A stretch of 64,000 nucleotides of DNA, from positions 3,844,001-3,908,000 of the forward strand of contig JAHWDD010000005.1 of NCBI GenBank assembly GCA_023897205.1. Direction: 5' to 3'. Below, piece after piece: positions 48,110 through 59,211 of this stretch (positions within the stretch are counted from its first letter, which is position 1; each line of letters opens with the position of its first letter). The position numbers and the translations under genes are program-made. The notes beneath the pieces are model-generated. The model searched no databases and was not told where the DNA came from. It saw only the letters and a program-made list of their open reading frames with translations. The DNA comes from Exophiala sp. HKRS030. Lineage: Eukaryota; Ascomycota; Eurotiomycetes; Chaetothyriales; Herpotrichiellaceae.

Positions 48110-49831
48110 ATGAAATTCGTGGAAAGGCGATTGGAAGAAATCCCAGATGGTACAGATGAGTTGTTCGACGACATACTCACCAGGGATAACGAAGACGTCG
48201 ACAAGCTGATCCCATGCCTGCAATGGATATTGTTCGCACAACGACCATTGAAAGCAATCGAGCTGTTTTATGGTGTAACGGCAGCGACTGATCCTGATTT
48301 GATTGTGGAACACGAATCTTCGTATGTTGATGGTGATTTTCTCCAACGATTTCTCCTTAACTCGTCAAAAGGGCTGGCAGGACTCACAAACCATATGAAA
48401 ACTGTTCAATTCATCCATGAGTCGGTTCATGAGTATCTTCTCAAGGCGACTTGCCCTTCCATATTTACGCGCGAGCTCGCGTCCAATTTCATTGGTATCA
48501 GCCAAGAACGGTTGAAGATATGCTGCGAGACCTATATCAATACCATCGGATCCAAAATATATAGAAATTGGCGCGAAACGTTTCAAACATCAAACGCTTG
48601 GCTCAACCGGGACAATCATCCGTTCCTTGACTATGCAGAGAATAACATCCTCCACCACGCTGACGAGGCGGCTGGGTGCGGCTTGAACCAAGAAGAATTT
48701 GTTGGAAGATTTGCTGAATTGTTTACCTACTTCTCTCCGACTGCGCGAGAGAGCTACGCTGGGGGATATGGTTCCCAGAATCGTTCTGTTAGATCTTTGT
48801 ATGTTTTTGCGAATGGGGGCTTCGCCAATCTCGTGAGATTCGAGGTTGAAAGGGTCCATCTCATCGACATTGAAGGCGGACGGCATGGTTCCCCAATACA
48901 TGCAGCAATTGTGCGGAAATGTGAGAAAACTCTGCATGCTCTTCTGACAAGAAGCAATGATTCTGAAAATGCCACACTTGGCAAAGCGCTCCATGTGACA
49001 TCAAGGCAGCGAGAGATTGCAATCCAAGAAGTTTCGAGAGCATACCTACGGAAAGAAAGGACTCTGCTATGTTGGGCGGCTGAGCATAGTAAAATCGATC
49101 TGGTCAAAATATTACTTCAAACGCACAAGATCAACTTAGACGCCCGGGATAACTGTCTCCAAGATGGGTTTCGTTTGGAAAGTGGCCATGGGCGAACTGC
49201 CCTGGGGTGGGCATCGAGCAATGGAAACGCAACAATCGCAAATCTATTGCTAATGACAGGCCAAGTGAATATCGAGTCCAAAGATGACTTCGGGCGTACA
49301 GCCTTGTCCTCTGCAGCACGAAAGGGACACGAGACAGTGGTGAAGTTGCTGCTTGAGGTCATCGGTATAGATATCGAATCCCGGTGCGAAGCTGGACGAA
49401 CTCCTCTATCATATGCGGCCGGCAATGGGCACGAGGCTGTTGTTGTCCTCCTCCTAGCCACTGGTAAAGTCGACCTCGAGTCAAACGATTCAGATGGAGG
49501 TACACCGTTATCGTGGGCCGCGACAAACGGCCACGCGAGGGTGTTGAAGCTGCTATATGGCTATTGGAAATCGAACATGGACCGACAAGGCAGGACACTG
49601 GACACAACAAGGCTAGGTTTCCACACAGACAATTGCGTCGGTGAAACGCCTCTCCACGGCGCGGTTCTCGTCAACGCGATCGAAGTCGTCGAGTTTCTCC
49701 TGTCGATGGCCGAGGTCGATCTCGAAGCCACCAATGACATGGGCGAAACCGCACTCGACATCGCTCAAAGGAAAGGCTTTGTGATCCTGATAGAACTGCT
49801 TCTGCAAGCGAAGCGTAATCGTGCCCGGTGA
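48110..49831 (+). CDS. NACHT-less NLR-type ankyrin-repeat protein (probable 5'-truncated gene)
   Basis: 573 residues as read. The first ~110 residues (RRLEEIPDGTDELFDDIL, CLQWILFAQRPLKAIEL, VQFIHESVHEYLLK) are the segment that normally follows the NACHT domain in fungal NACHT-ankyrin proteins. Residues about 160-250 are a linker; about seven to eight ankyrin repeats follow (GRTALGWASSNGNATIANLL, GRTALSSAARKGHETVVKLL, GRTPLSYAAGNGHEAVVVLL and so on to about 568). No Walker A or B motif appears here or in the preceding kilobase. The frame is closed by a TAA at 48092, while a CCAACAG acceptor sits directly before the ATG. The protein is thus either a truncated allele or fed by a distant 5' exon. 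Full-length members act in non-self recognition and heterokaryon incompatibility. Confidence 0.75.
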   Translation: MKFVERRLEEIPDGTDELFDDILTRDNEDVDKLIPCLQWILFAQRPLKAIELFYGVTAATDPDLIVEHESSYVDGDFLQRFLLNSSKGLAGLTNHMKTVQFIHESVHEYLLKATCPSIFTRELASNFIGISQERLKICCETYINTIGSKIYRNWRETFQTSNAWLNRDNHPFLDYAENNILHHADEAAGCGLNQEEFVGRFAELFTYFSPTARESYAGGYGSQNRSVRSLYVFANGGFANLVRFEVERVHLIDIEGGRHGSPIHAAIVRKCEKTLHALLTRSNDSENATLGKALHVTSRQREIAIQEVSRAYLRKERTLLCWAAEHSKIDLVKILLQTHKINLDARDNCLQDGFRLESGHGRTALGWASSNGNATIANLLLMTGQVNIESKDDFGRTALSSAARKGHETVVKLLLEVIGIDIESRCEAGRTPLSYAAGNGHEAVVVLLLATGKVDLESNDSDGGTPLSWAATNGHARVLKLLYGYWKSNMDRQGRTLDTTRLGFHTDNCVGETPLHGAVLVNAIEVVEFLLSMAEVDLEATNDMGETALDIAQRKGFVILIELLLQAKRNRAR

Positions 49832-50053
49832 GCTTCGGCCCAGGCCACGAATGGATTTGAGATCTAGCATGTCACATTACAGCGAGAGAGATAGGGTCAG
49901 GATTGTGATAATCGGGGGGTCACCGGAATTAGAAGGGAGGATATATATATATATATATATATTATATACCCCGAATAGTACTTTATCCTTTACTATATTT
50001 GTTTAGGAAAGGGAGCGAGGCCGCTTTACTCGGGCACGTAACAGAGTACAATA
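49832..50053. other. AT-rich spacer with (TA)n run
   Basis: Contains a pure (TA)n run near 49941-49961. No gene. Confidence 0.6.
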
Positions 50054-50266
50054 GTCTACCCTTAAAATTTTACTCCGTGTTAATTTTAGTAGACCCATTA
50101 CTATTCTAATTAATGATTTAGAGACCGCTAAGGCTAACGGAGTATAGTCTAGTAATATATTTACTCCTTAAATTATCGCTTACTACTTGAAACTAGCTAT
50201 TCACAAACCTAGTCTCGCTTACCCTTACAGTACAAAACGATAGGGAGTAAAATTTTAAGGGTAGAC
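50054..50266. mobile_element. MITE-like inverted-repeat element, 213 bp
   Basis: The ends are perfect 23-bp inverted repeats: left 50054-50076 (beginning GTCTACCCTTAAAATTTTAC) and right 50244-50266. The interior is AT-rich, non-coding and has further TAGTAGAC and GGAGTATAG words echoing the ends. No transposase is present, so it would be non-autonomous. No clear target-site duplication is visible. The right end forms the last codons and stop of the adjacent minus-strand pseudogene. Confidence 0.7.
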
Positions 50267-50942
50267 CATTATATCTGTATTCGACATTTGGTAGGACGAA
50301 CAAACACCATCCCATATCGGCAGCAGTCTCTCATCGGTATGCGATGGTGCAAGTTCGTGAAACTCCATGCCTTGCAGGTCCTCCCAAAATTCAAAAACGC
50401 TATCACTAAATAACTTCATCCACCCGAAATAACATCGAGGATACCGTTCATTTCCCTTGTGGTGATCTGGTTCGTAGTCAAGCTCCACCATCTTCACCCA
50501 CGGACGACGAGAGTCGGTTAAGGACCTTTGGGTGACTTCTAAGACCTCGGCATCGACATACATGAAGGCGCCTCGCATGGTTGTCAAAGTGCCGTCGTCC
50601 GGGTCCTCATGCGTCGGCCGCGGATCGGTTTCTTTGATCATCTCTCGTACGCGATCCATCGACGCGCCTTCTAGAACACTCTGGTCCCCTTAACGTCAAG
50701 TTTAAAGAGTGACAAGAATTCTTCGCAGTCCCGTGTCTCCTTGTCGTCGGCGAAGGGGGCGGGTTTGGCCACAGGGCTCGACGGGCCAGGACTTCCGTTC
50801 GAACGTTGGCATAGATAGCCTCGAGAAGTGACTGCCAGGATACGTCGGTTGTTGTACCGTAGGCGGTTCTGTAGATAGTAAAGCCCCAGGCCTGTACCTT
50901 AGACGCCCTTGCTAAGGCGATGTACTCCTTAAAGTCGTCCAT
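50255..50942 (-). pseudogene. Frameshifted conserved hypothetical gene ending inside the MITE
   Basis: Reads MDDFKEYIALARASKVQAWG then TIYRTAYGTT and WQSLLEAIYANVRTEVLA from ATG 50942. The frame then shifts near 50768-50776 to continue as AKPAPFADDKETRDCEEFLS, and again at a G run near 50682-50690 to continue as SVLEGASMDRVREMI down to SNTDIMVYP and a TAA at 50257-50255. Each shift is explained by one missing base. It resembles fungal hypothetical proteins with a WGFxIYRTxYG motif that I have seen before but cannot name. Function unknown. Confidence 0.6.
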
Positions 50943-52625
50943 CGTGAGCGTAAGAATCGTTAGCGTAAGAATCGTAGGACTTGCGAAGGTTCAACACGGC
51001 GCCGAAAAATTGGAGCAGAGTGTCGGGCCTTGGCGCTAAGAGACCTAGATTTACCAGGTCTCTGATAGTATACGGAGTGGAGTTAATTTTCTTCTCGACT
51101 CTTACCTCAGGTAGGTAATTATCGCAGTATAGCTACCTACTACCTAGTAGGTACTTTAGTAGCGTATAGTATAATATTTCTTTAACTACTAGGTATAGGG
51201 TGTAGTATTATTTTTTATATAGTATTATTTTTTTCTATTTATATATATATATAGGTAAGACGCTATACTAGTAATTTTAATAGAGCCTAGACGGAACCCT
51301 TACTAGTATTATATCGGGGTGTTGTGCGCAGGATTCTTCTTCCTCGAGTCACGTGCTGTGCAGGTTCTGTACAGGCGCTAAGCCTTGAGTAGATATAGAT
51401 TCATGAGGCTCTCTAGCATAGACATAATAAGCAAGAAGCAGGTTTTACTCGAAGAGGTTCACGCGACGGTAGAGGTTCAGGTTCTAGGTTCTCAGGTTTC
51501 ACAGGTTCAGGATTCTCACAGGAGGATCTCTCAGTTTAGGTCTTTCAATTGCACAAGTCAGGTTCGTTGGTGTTGTTGTGTTGTTGGTTGTTGACATCTC
51601 CTGGCTAGCACAGGACTTCCTTGCACTTAGACTTCTCGAGTTCCTTCCTGCTGGACAGGCGGAGAGTGCCGATCCCATTTCTCTCACTTGCAGCATATAA
51701 GAGAGTACGGTAGAAGCGAGCTAGAGCCGTAAGGGAGTAGTAGGGAGTAGAAGGAGAGCGTAAAAGAGAGGAAGGGAGTAAAAGGGAGCGGACGAGGGAG
51801 CGCGTAGACTAAATAGTCGTTAGCGGGAGAGCAAAGCGGCGGGGATGAGTTAGTAAATAAGTGGTTAAGGACGACGGTTCGGTGATTATATATATATCCT
51901 ATCTTGGATCCACTAGAGCCTAGGTCTACATGGATTGGATATAAAGTATCTTAACGACGAAAAAAAGATTGAATGTTGAAAGTTTATTCCCTCGACAATT
52001 TATTTTAATTCTCGTTTCCAAAAGAAAAAGATAAAATGTATAGTTTGCACAATAAAATCCCAAAGTCGCTGGACTTGAGAAGTGTCTCTTTCAGAAGAGG
52101 AAGAAGAGAAAATGTTTCTGTGTTTTGTCTACTCGACAAGGACACGTGAGACAAATAAGGCCAGAATCGCTCAAGGCTCTCGTTGATAGTTTCGTTTGAT
52201 TCATTCCTAAGCCTGTACTTTACCAGTTGTGATTCTGGCTGTTTTTCATGAGAAAATTTTTAAGTAGCATGATCGTACGTCGATCATTGTTAGAACGTAG
52301 GCAGGACTACGCTGCTTCTGTTGTCATAACAGAACCATCCGCCTCTGTCCCGTATCTTGTAATCGTGAAATCTAGCGAAAAGAATTGTTCTTGGATACAT
52401 GCAGTCCGAGAGATCCAGACACATTTCGAACCAGGATAGGCGTCGGTAAACAGGTTGGTTAATATCCTTCAGGGAACTGCTCTGTATCAATGTCCTTAGT
52501 CGCTTGGACGGATATGGAATTCCCAGGTCATTGAACCTTCTGAGCCTCGTATAGGGGATGTTGAAATGGTAATATCAAGTCACCATTGAAGCTGACAAAG
52601 ATCAAGATGAGATGCCGGTTGAATG
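50943..52625. other. AT-rich, gene-free region
   Basis: About 1.7 kb. A 14-bp unit (GCGTAAGAATCGT) is repeated at 50946-50972; 51165-51260 is almost pure A/T; AGGTTC-type steps repeat at 51473-51522; 51720-51840 is A/G-rich with many GGGAGTA words. It could be a degraded transposon or its terminal repeats, but no coding domain survives. Confidence 0.5.
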
Positions 52626-53375
52626 TTAATTTTGGGCTCTTCTTTCCTTCTCCAACTCTTCAAGAACCTTGGCGGTAGCATCGACGATTAGCTTCCATTC
52701 GGTTTGATGTATGCGTTCCTCCAGATCTTGCAGAGTATCTTCTTTGTGGATTTCCACTTCTCGGACCAGTACTGGACGCCCAGCATCCACCTGAGTAATG
52801 ACTTCATGAACCATGACACCAGTCTTTGAGATTTCACCTCGTTGAAAAGCGTCCAGTGCTCTGCCTATGGCGTTGGCGCCGTCGAATTGTCCAGGCAAAG
52901 CAGGGTGGAGATTTATGATTTTGACATTGGCCTTTTCTAAAGCATCGACAAATCGATGGGATAAAATGTGCATCCAACCGGCGCAAACGACCAGGTCTGG
53001 ACATGGGATGTGAGTCAAGATCTTCTGGGCTAGATCTACATCATACTGAACTCTGGCGGCCGCAATACCGGCCTCAGTCGCGGGATACTTGTTCTTGTAC
53101 GCGAGAAGATTGTGGTAGGTGACGGGGATATGAGCATTTTGTGCGCGTTCGATTCCTTTTGCTTCTCGACGATTGGAAATGACATGTGTGATTTCTCCAT
53201 GGGGAAGGGTTTTAGGGGGTGCGGGTTTGTTTTTTGTGGCTGGTGCTTGACCACATGCGTCAATGAGAGCTTGTAGATTGGTACCCGAGCCCGAGATGAG
53301 GACTGTGATGTTGAAGGCTGTAGAGGTACTGTAGGCTCGGGTTTTATCGGTAACGGAGAATTTGAGGGAGGACAT
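52626..53375 (-). CDS. ADE8: Phosphoribosylglycinamide formyltransferase (GART)
   Basis: 249 residues, single exon. Catalyses the third step of de novo purine synthesis, transferring formyl from 10-formyl-THF to GAR. Visible motifs: the nucleotide loop VLISGSGTNLQALID (about residues 25-39), THVISNRREAKGIERA, DLVVCAGWMHIL, the catalytic core INLHPALPGQFDG (Asn and His), TGVMVHEVITQVDAGRPV (active-site Asp) and the closing LEERIHQTEW. An insert of about 15 residues (QAPATKNKPAPPKTLP) after the loop is typical of fungal Ade8. The ATG at 53375 gives MSSLKFSVTDKTRAYSTST; an N-terminal extension of about 20 residues precedes the enzyme core. Confidence 0.96.
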   Translation of the reverse strand: MSSLKFSVTDKTRAYSTSTAFNITVLISGSGTNLQALIDACGQAPATKNKPAPPKTLPHGEITHVISNRREAKGIERAQNAHIPVTYHNLLAYKNKYPATEAGIAAARVQYDVDLAQKILTHIPCPDLVVCAGWMHILSHRFVDALEKANVKIINLHPALPGQFDGANAIGRALDAFQRGEISKTGVMVHEVITQVDAGRPVLVREVEIHKEDTLQDLEERIHQTEWKLIVDATAKVLEELEKERRAQN

Positions 53376-55874
53376 GGTTGGCTAAGATTTGATGGAAAGT
53401 AGTGGGTACGGTGGTAGGTGCAAGAGTGATGGCGATGAGTGTTGCAAAGGTGTCGAGAAGAATGTTCAGCGAGTTCCTCTGAGGGTGAGGAGATTTGGTA
53501 TTATGAAGACATGTTTCGTCGAGATGTGGGTTGAGAAAATCGCAGCATAAATGTGAGGGAGGGGTTGTTACATGCGACGGGAGGACAGATAGGTTTTGGG
53601 TTGGGTGTTTCACCGATTGTAGCAAGTGTAAGAAGTGGTAGGTCGAGGATGGCAAAGACAAGTGTGAGAAGCAGTGAGGGAGGAGGAAGTGACAGGAAGA
53701 GGATTATGTGGTTGTAGTTGTAGCACGAGGGCAGTTGTAGTTGGTAGCGAGAGTAGCAGTGGTAGCAGTGGTAGGAGGAGGAGTAGTTTGACGAGTTAGC
53801 AGGAGGAAGCAAGTTGAAATCTTCTTTTGTGACTATTCAACTCCCGATAGTAAAGTTACGAGGGAAAGAAAAGGTGGGGTGAGTAAGAGACAAGAGACGA
53901 GAGACGTGCTAAGTAACGGAGCAATTACCTACTCTTCCGTTGGTAGTTAAAAGTGGCGCCGACACCCAAGTAGTTAGTGGTTAGTGGTTAGTGGTTACGG
54001 GATACTGGATACTGGGTACTGGGTACCTTAGTTAGAACTTAGGGGAAGTGGGGAGGGTTAAAGTGTGTGACCCAGACCAAGGACACTAACCAACTAAGTA
54101 ATAAATCAGGGTATAGGGTATGCAGTTGCCCACAGGGTTATCCGTATAGGCGTCTGGCACCAGGGGTAATAGGCCCCAGTCTTCCAGAGGTACATCACTA
54201 CTGTATCTACCACCTCTGTATGCAGGGAGCGCTGGCTAGCTCGGCAGGTACCTACACAGGTACTCCGTTCTCTATCAGTGTTACATCACATCCGGGTGCC
54301 GAGGCCACCGTTGGTAGCTTACTCCGTAGTCTGATTGTCCCAGGTGAGTGGGATATCCAAGGTGTAGTCCGTTAAATAATAAACATACAGAGGCCAAGGA
54401 GCATCCAGATGAGGGCATCCAGAGACCCAAAGGGTACCTGGAGTGCTGGATATCACTCGGTAGCCCAGGAACCCAGCGAGTGCCACGGCCCACACTACCT
54501 TCGTTTGTCGACTTTAGGCAAGTAACAAGGAACTGGTTAGTTGGGTAGACCCTAAGGCTAAGGGACCGGGGGCACGGGGGGATCATTTACAGGGTCGACG
54601 GGTTGACGTGGCAGGCGGTTTTAGCTTGTCGCTAAAGGTGATCCCCCGCGTCACCCGCCATGGCTTCCTTGGCCCAGTGATGATTCGTTACCACCTCCAA
54701 ACTTGCATGAATCACAGGCACTCCCGGTGGGCGGCGGGCGGCACTTTGAAGTTAGAACCTGCATGATGGTGGTTGACTTTGTTTAGTTATTACAGGTAGT
54801 TAACCAAGGCCGAGGGGGCTCCTCCCTGGGCACCTAACTAGTCCCTAGCCACTGTCTGGAGTAGGTAGTGAAAGCCATGGCTATCTCTTGGTCTATTGTT
54901 TTGGCTTTGGCGCCGGGTATGCATGGCGGCAAGACACTTCCTACCCTGTACGGAGTTCTCTGTACTCTGTACATAATTCCACGCTTATTTTGTGTATGCA
55001 GCCGAGTTACAGTAGATAGAGACCCGGAAGCTATGGTCTTGGGTTGCCTTGGGCTGTATCGGAGAACGTCCCCATTGTATACAAGTCGCCAAGCAAACAC
55101 AACATCCATATGTGCCACGATGTGCCTACCAAAGGTACTCCCTACTCCTAGGGTACATACCTAGTAGCTTGGGCATTCATGCGTGTACAGTAAGTAGGCC
55201 CGCCCCTCGGCCATTCTTTACCAACCTTTAACCCAATACGTACCGTGGCTATCTAACTAGTTGGTCTTTGAGCTGCATGAAAGCTGGCGCTTGATGGAGG
55301 TCAAGAGCCACTTTGACCTTGGCCATCTCAGATTCTCGGGTACCTCCTACTAGTTACTGTACCTACTCGTGCTAGTACTCCGTACATACTGACGTGTTAC
55401 TGTCATCCAACCCACTTGTCCACTTGTGAATTATGCAGGTCACCATCATCGGGAGGAATCTTCCAACATCCGCGAGATGCCTCTAGGTTGTCCCACGGAA
55501 TGCTTCCGGGCCACTTGATCAATAGTCCGTAACCCCGTCATGGTCAAGACCTCGAGGCTCGTCCTATGTCAGGACTATATGGATTAGGTGATCCAAGACT
55601 ACATGGTATTTTTGAACTTTCTAACTTGACAGTTTAACCTGCTAAGCTCTCTCAAGACTTCCTACCAAAGAACCAACTTCAACGGATTGGTGTCTCGTAA
55701 TTCATCGGGTATATCATTTCCAAGTTCCAACTCCGTATCTACCTAGGTATGAGCCTGTCACTTTCCCGGCCATCTAGATCCAACACATCTCTTTACCATA
55801 TGTACTTGACACCTGACAACCTGAGACCTCCCTGACCTCTATAACTCAATCCCCAATCCCTGAGCCCCTGTCTA
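53376..55874. other. Gene-free intergenic region with short repeats
   Basis: About 2.5 kb. The first 450 bp are CT-rich on the minus strand (ADE8 leader). At 53970-54030 AGTGGTT and GATACTG units repeat in tandem. TACTCCGTA-type words occur near 54260, 54322, 54949, 55375 and 55731. No believable gene. Confidence 0.5.
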
Positions 55875-57675
55875 TTACAACTTCGGCCTCGCCTTGTTCA
55901 ACTTGGCATCCTCTTCTTCTTTAAACTCCTTCTTGGCCTGGTCCTTGAGCAATCTTCTCAAGATCTTCCCACTGACACTCTTGGGTACCGATTCCACAAA
56001 CTTGAGACCTCCGCGCAATTTCTTGTGGTTGGCAACCCTTCCATTCAACCACTTGATGATTTCTTGCGCATCCTTGTCCGTGACGGCTTTGAGACCTCCC
56101 TTGGGCACAACATATGCGCGAGGAACCTCTGTCCCCAGTTCTTCACTCTCAACCCCCACCACACAGACGTCGTCGACATTCTCGTGTCCGGCCAGGTACC
56201 CTTCGAGTTCCGCAGGTGGGACTTGGAATCCCTTGTACTTGATCAGTTCCTTGACTCGATCCGTAATGGTTAGATTGCCTTCCTCATCGATGAACCCTAC
56301 ATCCCCAGTCCGGAACCAGCCATCCTCGAGGCATTCAGCCGTCGCCGACGGGTTGTTGTGATATCCCGCAAAAATGTTCGGTCCCTTGACATACAACTCT
56401 CCAGTCTCTCCACGAGGAAGTTCTTTGCTTCCATCACTTTCCTCTCCTGGGGCAGGCACGGCACAGAACTTGGCAAGTGTGTTCGGTACCAACCAACCAG
56501 TCGTACCGATCTTCCTTTCCCAATCGACCCATCGCATCATGAAAATGGTGGGACTTGTCTCTGAAAGACCATAACCCTGCTTCACACGCAGACCGAGTCT
56601 CTTGTACAAATTCTCCACCAGATCCCGCGTCAGCGGGGCTGCACCCGAGTTGACCATACGTAGAGTTTTCAGATTGTACTTGTCAACCACAGGATGCTTG
56701 CAGAGTAGCAGGACGATAGGTGGTACAATGTAGGAAAAGGTAATTTGATGATCCTGCACCGTTTGACACCATTTCTCCAGGTCGAACCGCTGAAGCACCA
56801 ATGTCTGTACACCAGTGTACACTGGGAGATGAATCAACACGTTTAATCCATAGATATGGAAGAAGGGCAAACAGGCAAGCACTTTGTCACCCTTTCCTTC
56901 AGGGGCACCGTGAATTCCAGGTGGTGTTTTCGACCCATCCCAAGTGATGTACTCTTCGGCAGAATTGACTTGCTGCAGGTTACTTGTCATGTTCCGATGT
57001 GTAAGTCGCACCCCCTTGGGCTTTCCCGTTGTTCCACTGCTATAAACCAAGAACGCGAGGTCTTCTGAGGGTGTGATTTTGGGGATACGATATCTGTTGG
57101 TTCCGGCAAGATTTCGAATAGAAGTCCAGTGCTTCGTGCGATTCAGCGGGTCTCGCCCATCGCCCAGCAGAATTACCGCACTCTCATCAATGCCTGCCTC
57201 CTTGGCCGCCTTTTTGGCCACATCCACGACACTTGCATGGGTTACCAGCACTTTGGCACCCGAATCCTTCAATTGATACACGAGTTCTGCTTGGGTGTAA
57301 CCTGGGTTCGCTGGTGACACGATAGCTCCAGCCCAAAGGGTGCCAAAGACGACGGGTGGTGTGTCGATGTCATTTGGGGCGTACAATCCGACAACGTCAC
57401 CCTTCTTGACTTCGTATATTGATCGCAGGCCTTTGCCAAAGTCAATGGATGCTTGTTTCAGTTGCGCATATGTATAGCTTCGGGATGGATCGTCGGCAGA
57501 TTGAAAGATTACTACAAGCGAGGGGTGTCAGTTCAACGAATCTGTCCATGAAGGCACCGCGAACGGTTCACCCACCATGATTATCAGGATATGGACGATC
57601 ATTGCGCTCAAATAAGAATCTGAAGATATCGACATTCGCGAGCTCGACGTCGGGCCAATTCGAGGTAATAGGCAT
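55875..57675 (-). CDS. AMP-dependent acyl-CoA synthetase, 4-coumarate-CoA ligase-like
   Basis: Predicted 578 residues from exons 57675-57576 and 57511-55875 (64-nt intron). The AMP-binding motif is YSSGTTGKPKGVRLTH; others are VNSGAAPLTRDL, GYGLSETSPT, GWFRTGDVGFIDEEG and ITDRVKELIKYKGFQV, and the C-terminal domain has the catalytic Lys in SVSGKILRRLL. These order and spacing values are standard for ANL-superfamily ligases activating aromatic or fatty acids as acyl-adenylates before CoA transfer. The C-terminus is ARPKL; PKL is a near-consensus PTS1, so peroxisomal location is likely but not certain. The substrate cannot be read from sequence. Confidence 0.93.
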
Positions 57676-59211
57676 GATGTTGTTGCGGCCGATTTGGTCA
57701 AAGCCTTGGATTTGTGTGCACAGGATGATGTGATGGGGCCTCGCGCGGGAAGTGAAAAGAAGTGAAGTCTACGCTGATGCCCGGATTATCAATGACGAAG
57801 GTGGAGGGTTTCTGGTGGCTCGTATTTCTCTGCAGATCTGTCACCGGTGGACCGGTGGACCGCGAACCACGAGATGTGCGATCGGCAGCAAGGAGAGTGG
57901 TTGCTAGCTCGAAACTTGGTGAGGCTGTGACTCGCTGAAGTTGTCGATGAGGTCCTTGTCAAGGTGAATGAGATCTGGCAGGGAAGAGATCAGGATCCAA
58001 ATCATAAAAGATGAAGAAGCTGAAGGAAGTTGGTGTCTGTGGGTCAATGGGCTTTCTGATCGTTTTTACCTAGGCATTTCCTATTTAAGCAGGACAGCAA
58101 GTAAGTGGACCACCAGATGGCAAAATATATCACCAAGAGCTAATCAGCGCCTGGTAGCTTGGGAACGTTGGAGTCTGGGGCCCAGAGAAGGAGCAAATGA
58201 TCATTTGTCCACCTCGATCCAGATCCCGACGACACGAGAAAGATTACGCACGAAATCACGGTCGTGGACTTTGGCCTTTTCCCCAACTTGTGCCCCACGG
58301 GCCATGATGTATTTCCTCCGTAGGTTCACCAGCCATGGCCCGTGGGCGCAACTGCCACCCCAAGGAAGCCTCCCTTGCCTCCTTGTGCTCCTTCCACCCC
58401 AATCCTACCGCCTCAAGGTTAACTACTCTAGCCACCCTAACCGCTTGAGGAACTAAACCCGCGACGTCCAAGTACCAAGGAACCATTCAAACGTTGAATC
58501 CCGCCGGTTAAGCCGACAGTTTGCCGGCGGACGTTTCATGGAGGCTTCTGCTAGGCGTGGCTAGGCGTGGCTAGGCTACCACTACCGACGTCCCGCCTAG
58601 TAGGAGATGATCGATGATTTGCTACACAGAGCCGAGCATTAGCCACTGCCCCCTTGGGTTATTACAGTACCATCTTCCGGTGGGCGAGGACAACAGGACA
58701 CGCGACATCCTTTTACCTACCCACGCCTATCGGGGCCATTCCTGAGTCCTATTCAGTATCCGACCATATACTCTGTCAACATCTCTTGTATGCATACGTA
58801 CGTGTCTTCAAAAGTCGTTCCGAGCCCGCTTAACGTCGGGCCGAGAGGGGCCTTTCTGGTGCAGCGATTCGTGCGGCGTTTGCATGTCTTGCGATTGGTC
58901 CACTTCACTTCGCGATCCCGGATCTGGCTTTAGAGGACTAGATAACGAGTACTAGGTGGTCATTGAGGCGATGGAACAGATAGGATGTGGACACTTCCGT
59001 TGTGAGCGTTGTTTAGATTCTATCATGTCGACCATCATGCTTGTCTCTATACACGGTCGTCGTTTCGGGTATGAGAAATTCCACAGACTCCATGTCAAGC
59101 CGCAAGTCCCGTCCTAGAATGTACCAGATATGCTTGTATACAAAATTCTTGTGCTAGATGTGCTCCCAAACCACCTAAACACCAATCCCAGAGGTTTATC
59201 GTCCTCCTTGA
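57676..59211. other. Gene-free intergenic region
   Basis: About 1.5 kb between two minus-strand genes. Near 58551-58576 a GGCTAGGCGT unit is repeated three times. The open frame at 57968-58456 has no domain and no good start. Confidence 0.5.

Noticed and set aside
57968..58456. 162-codon plus-strand frame
   Set aside because: No domain and no conserved features in an intergenic region.
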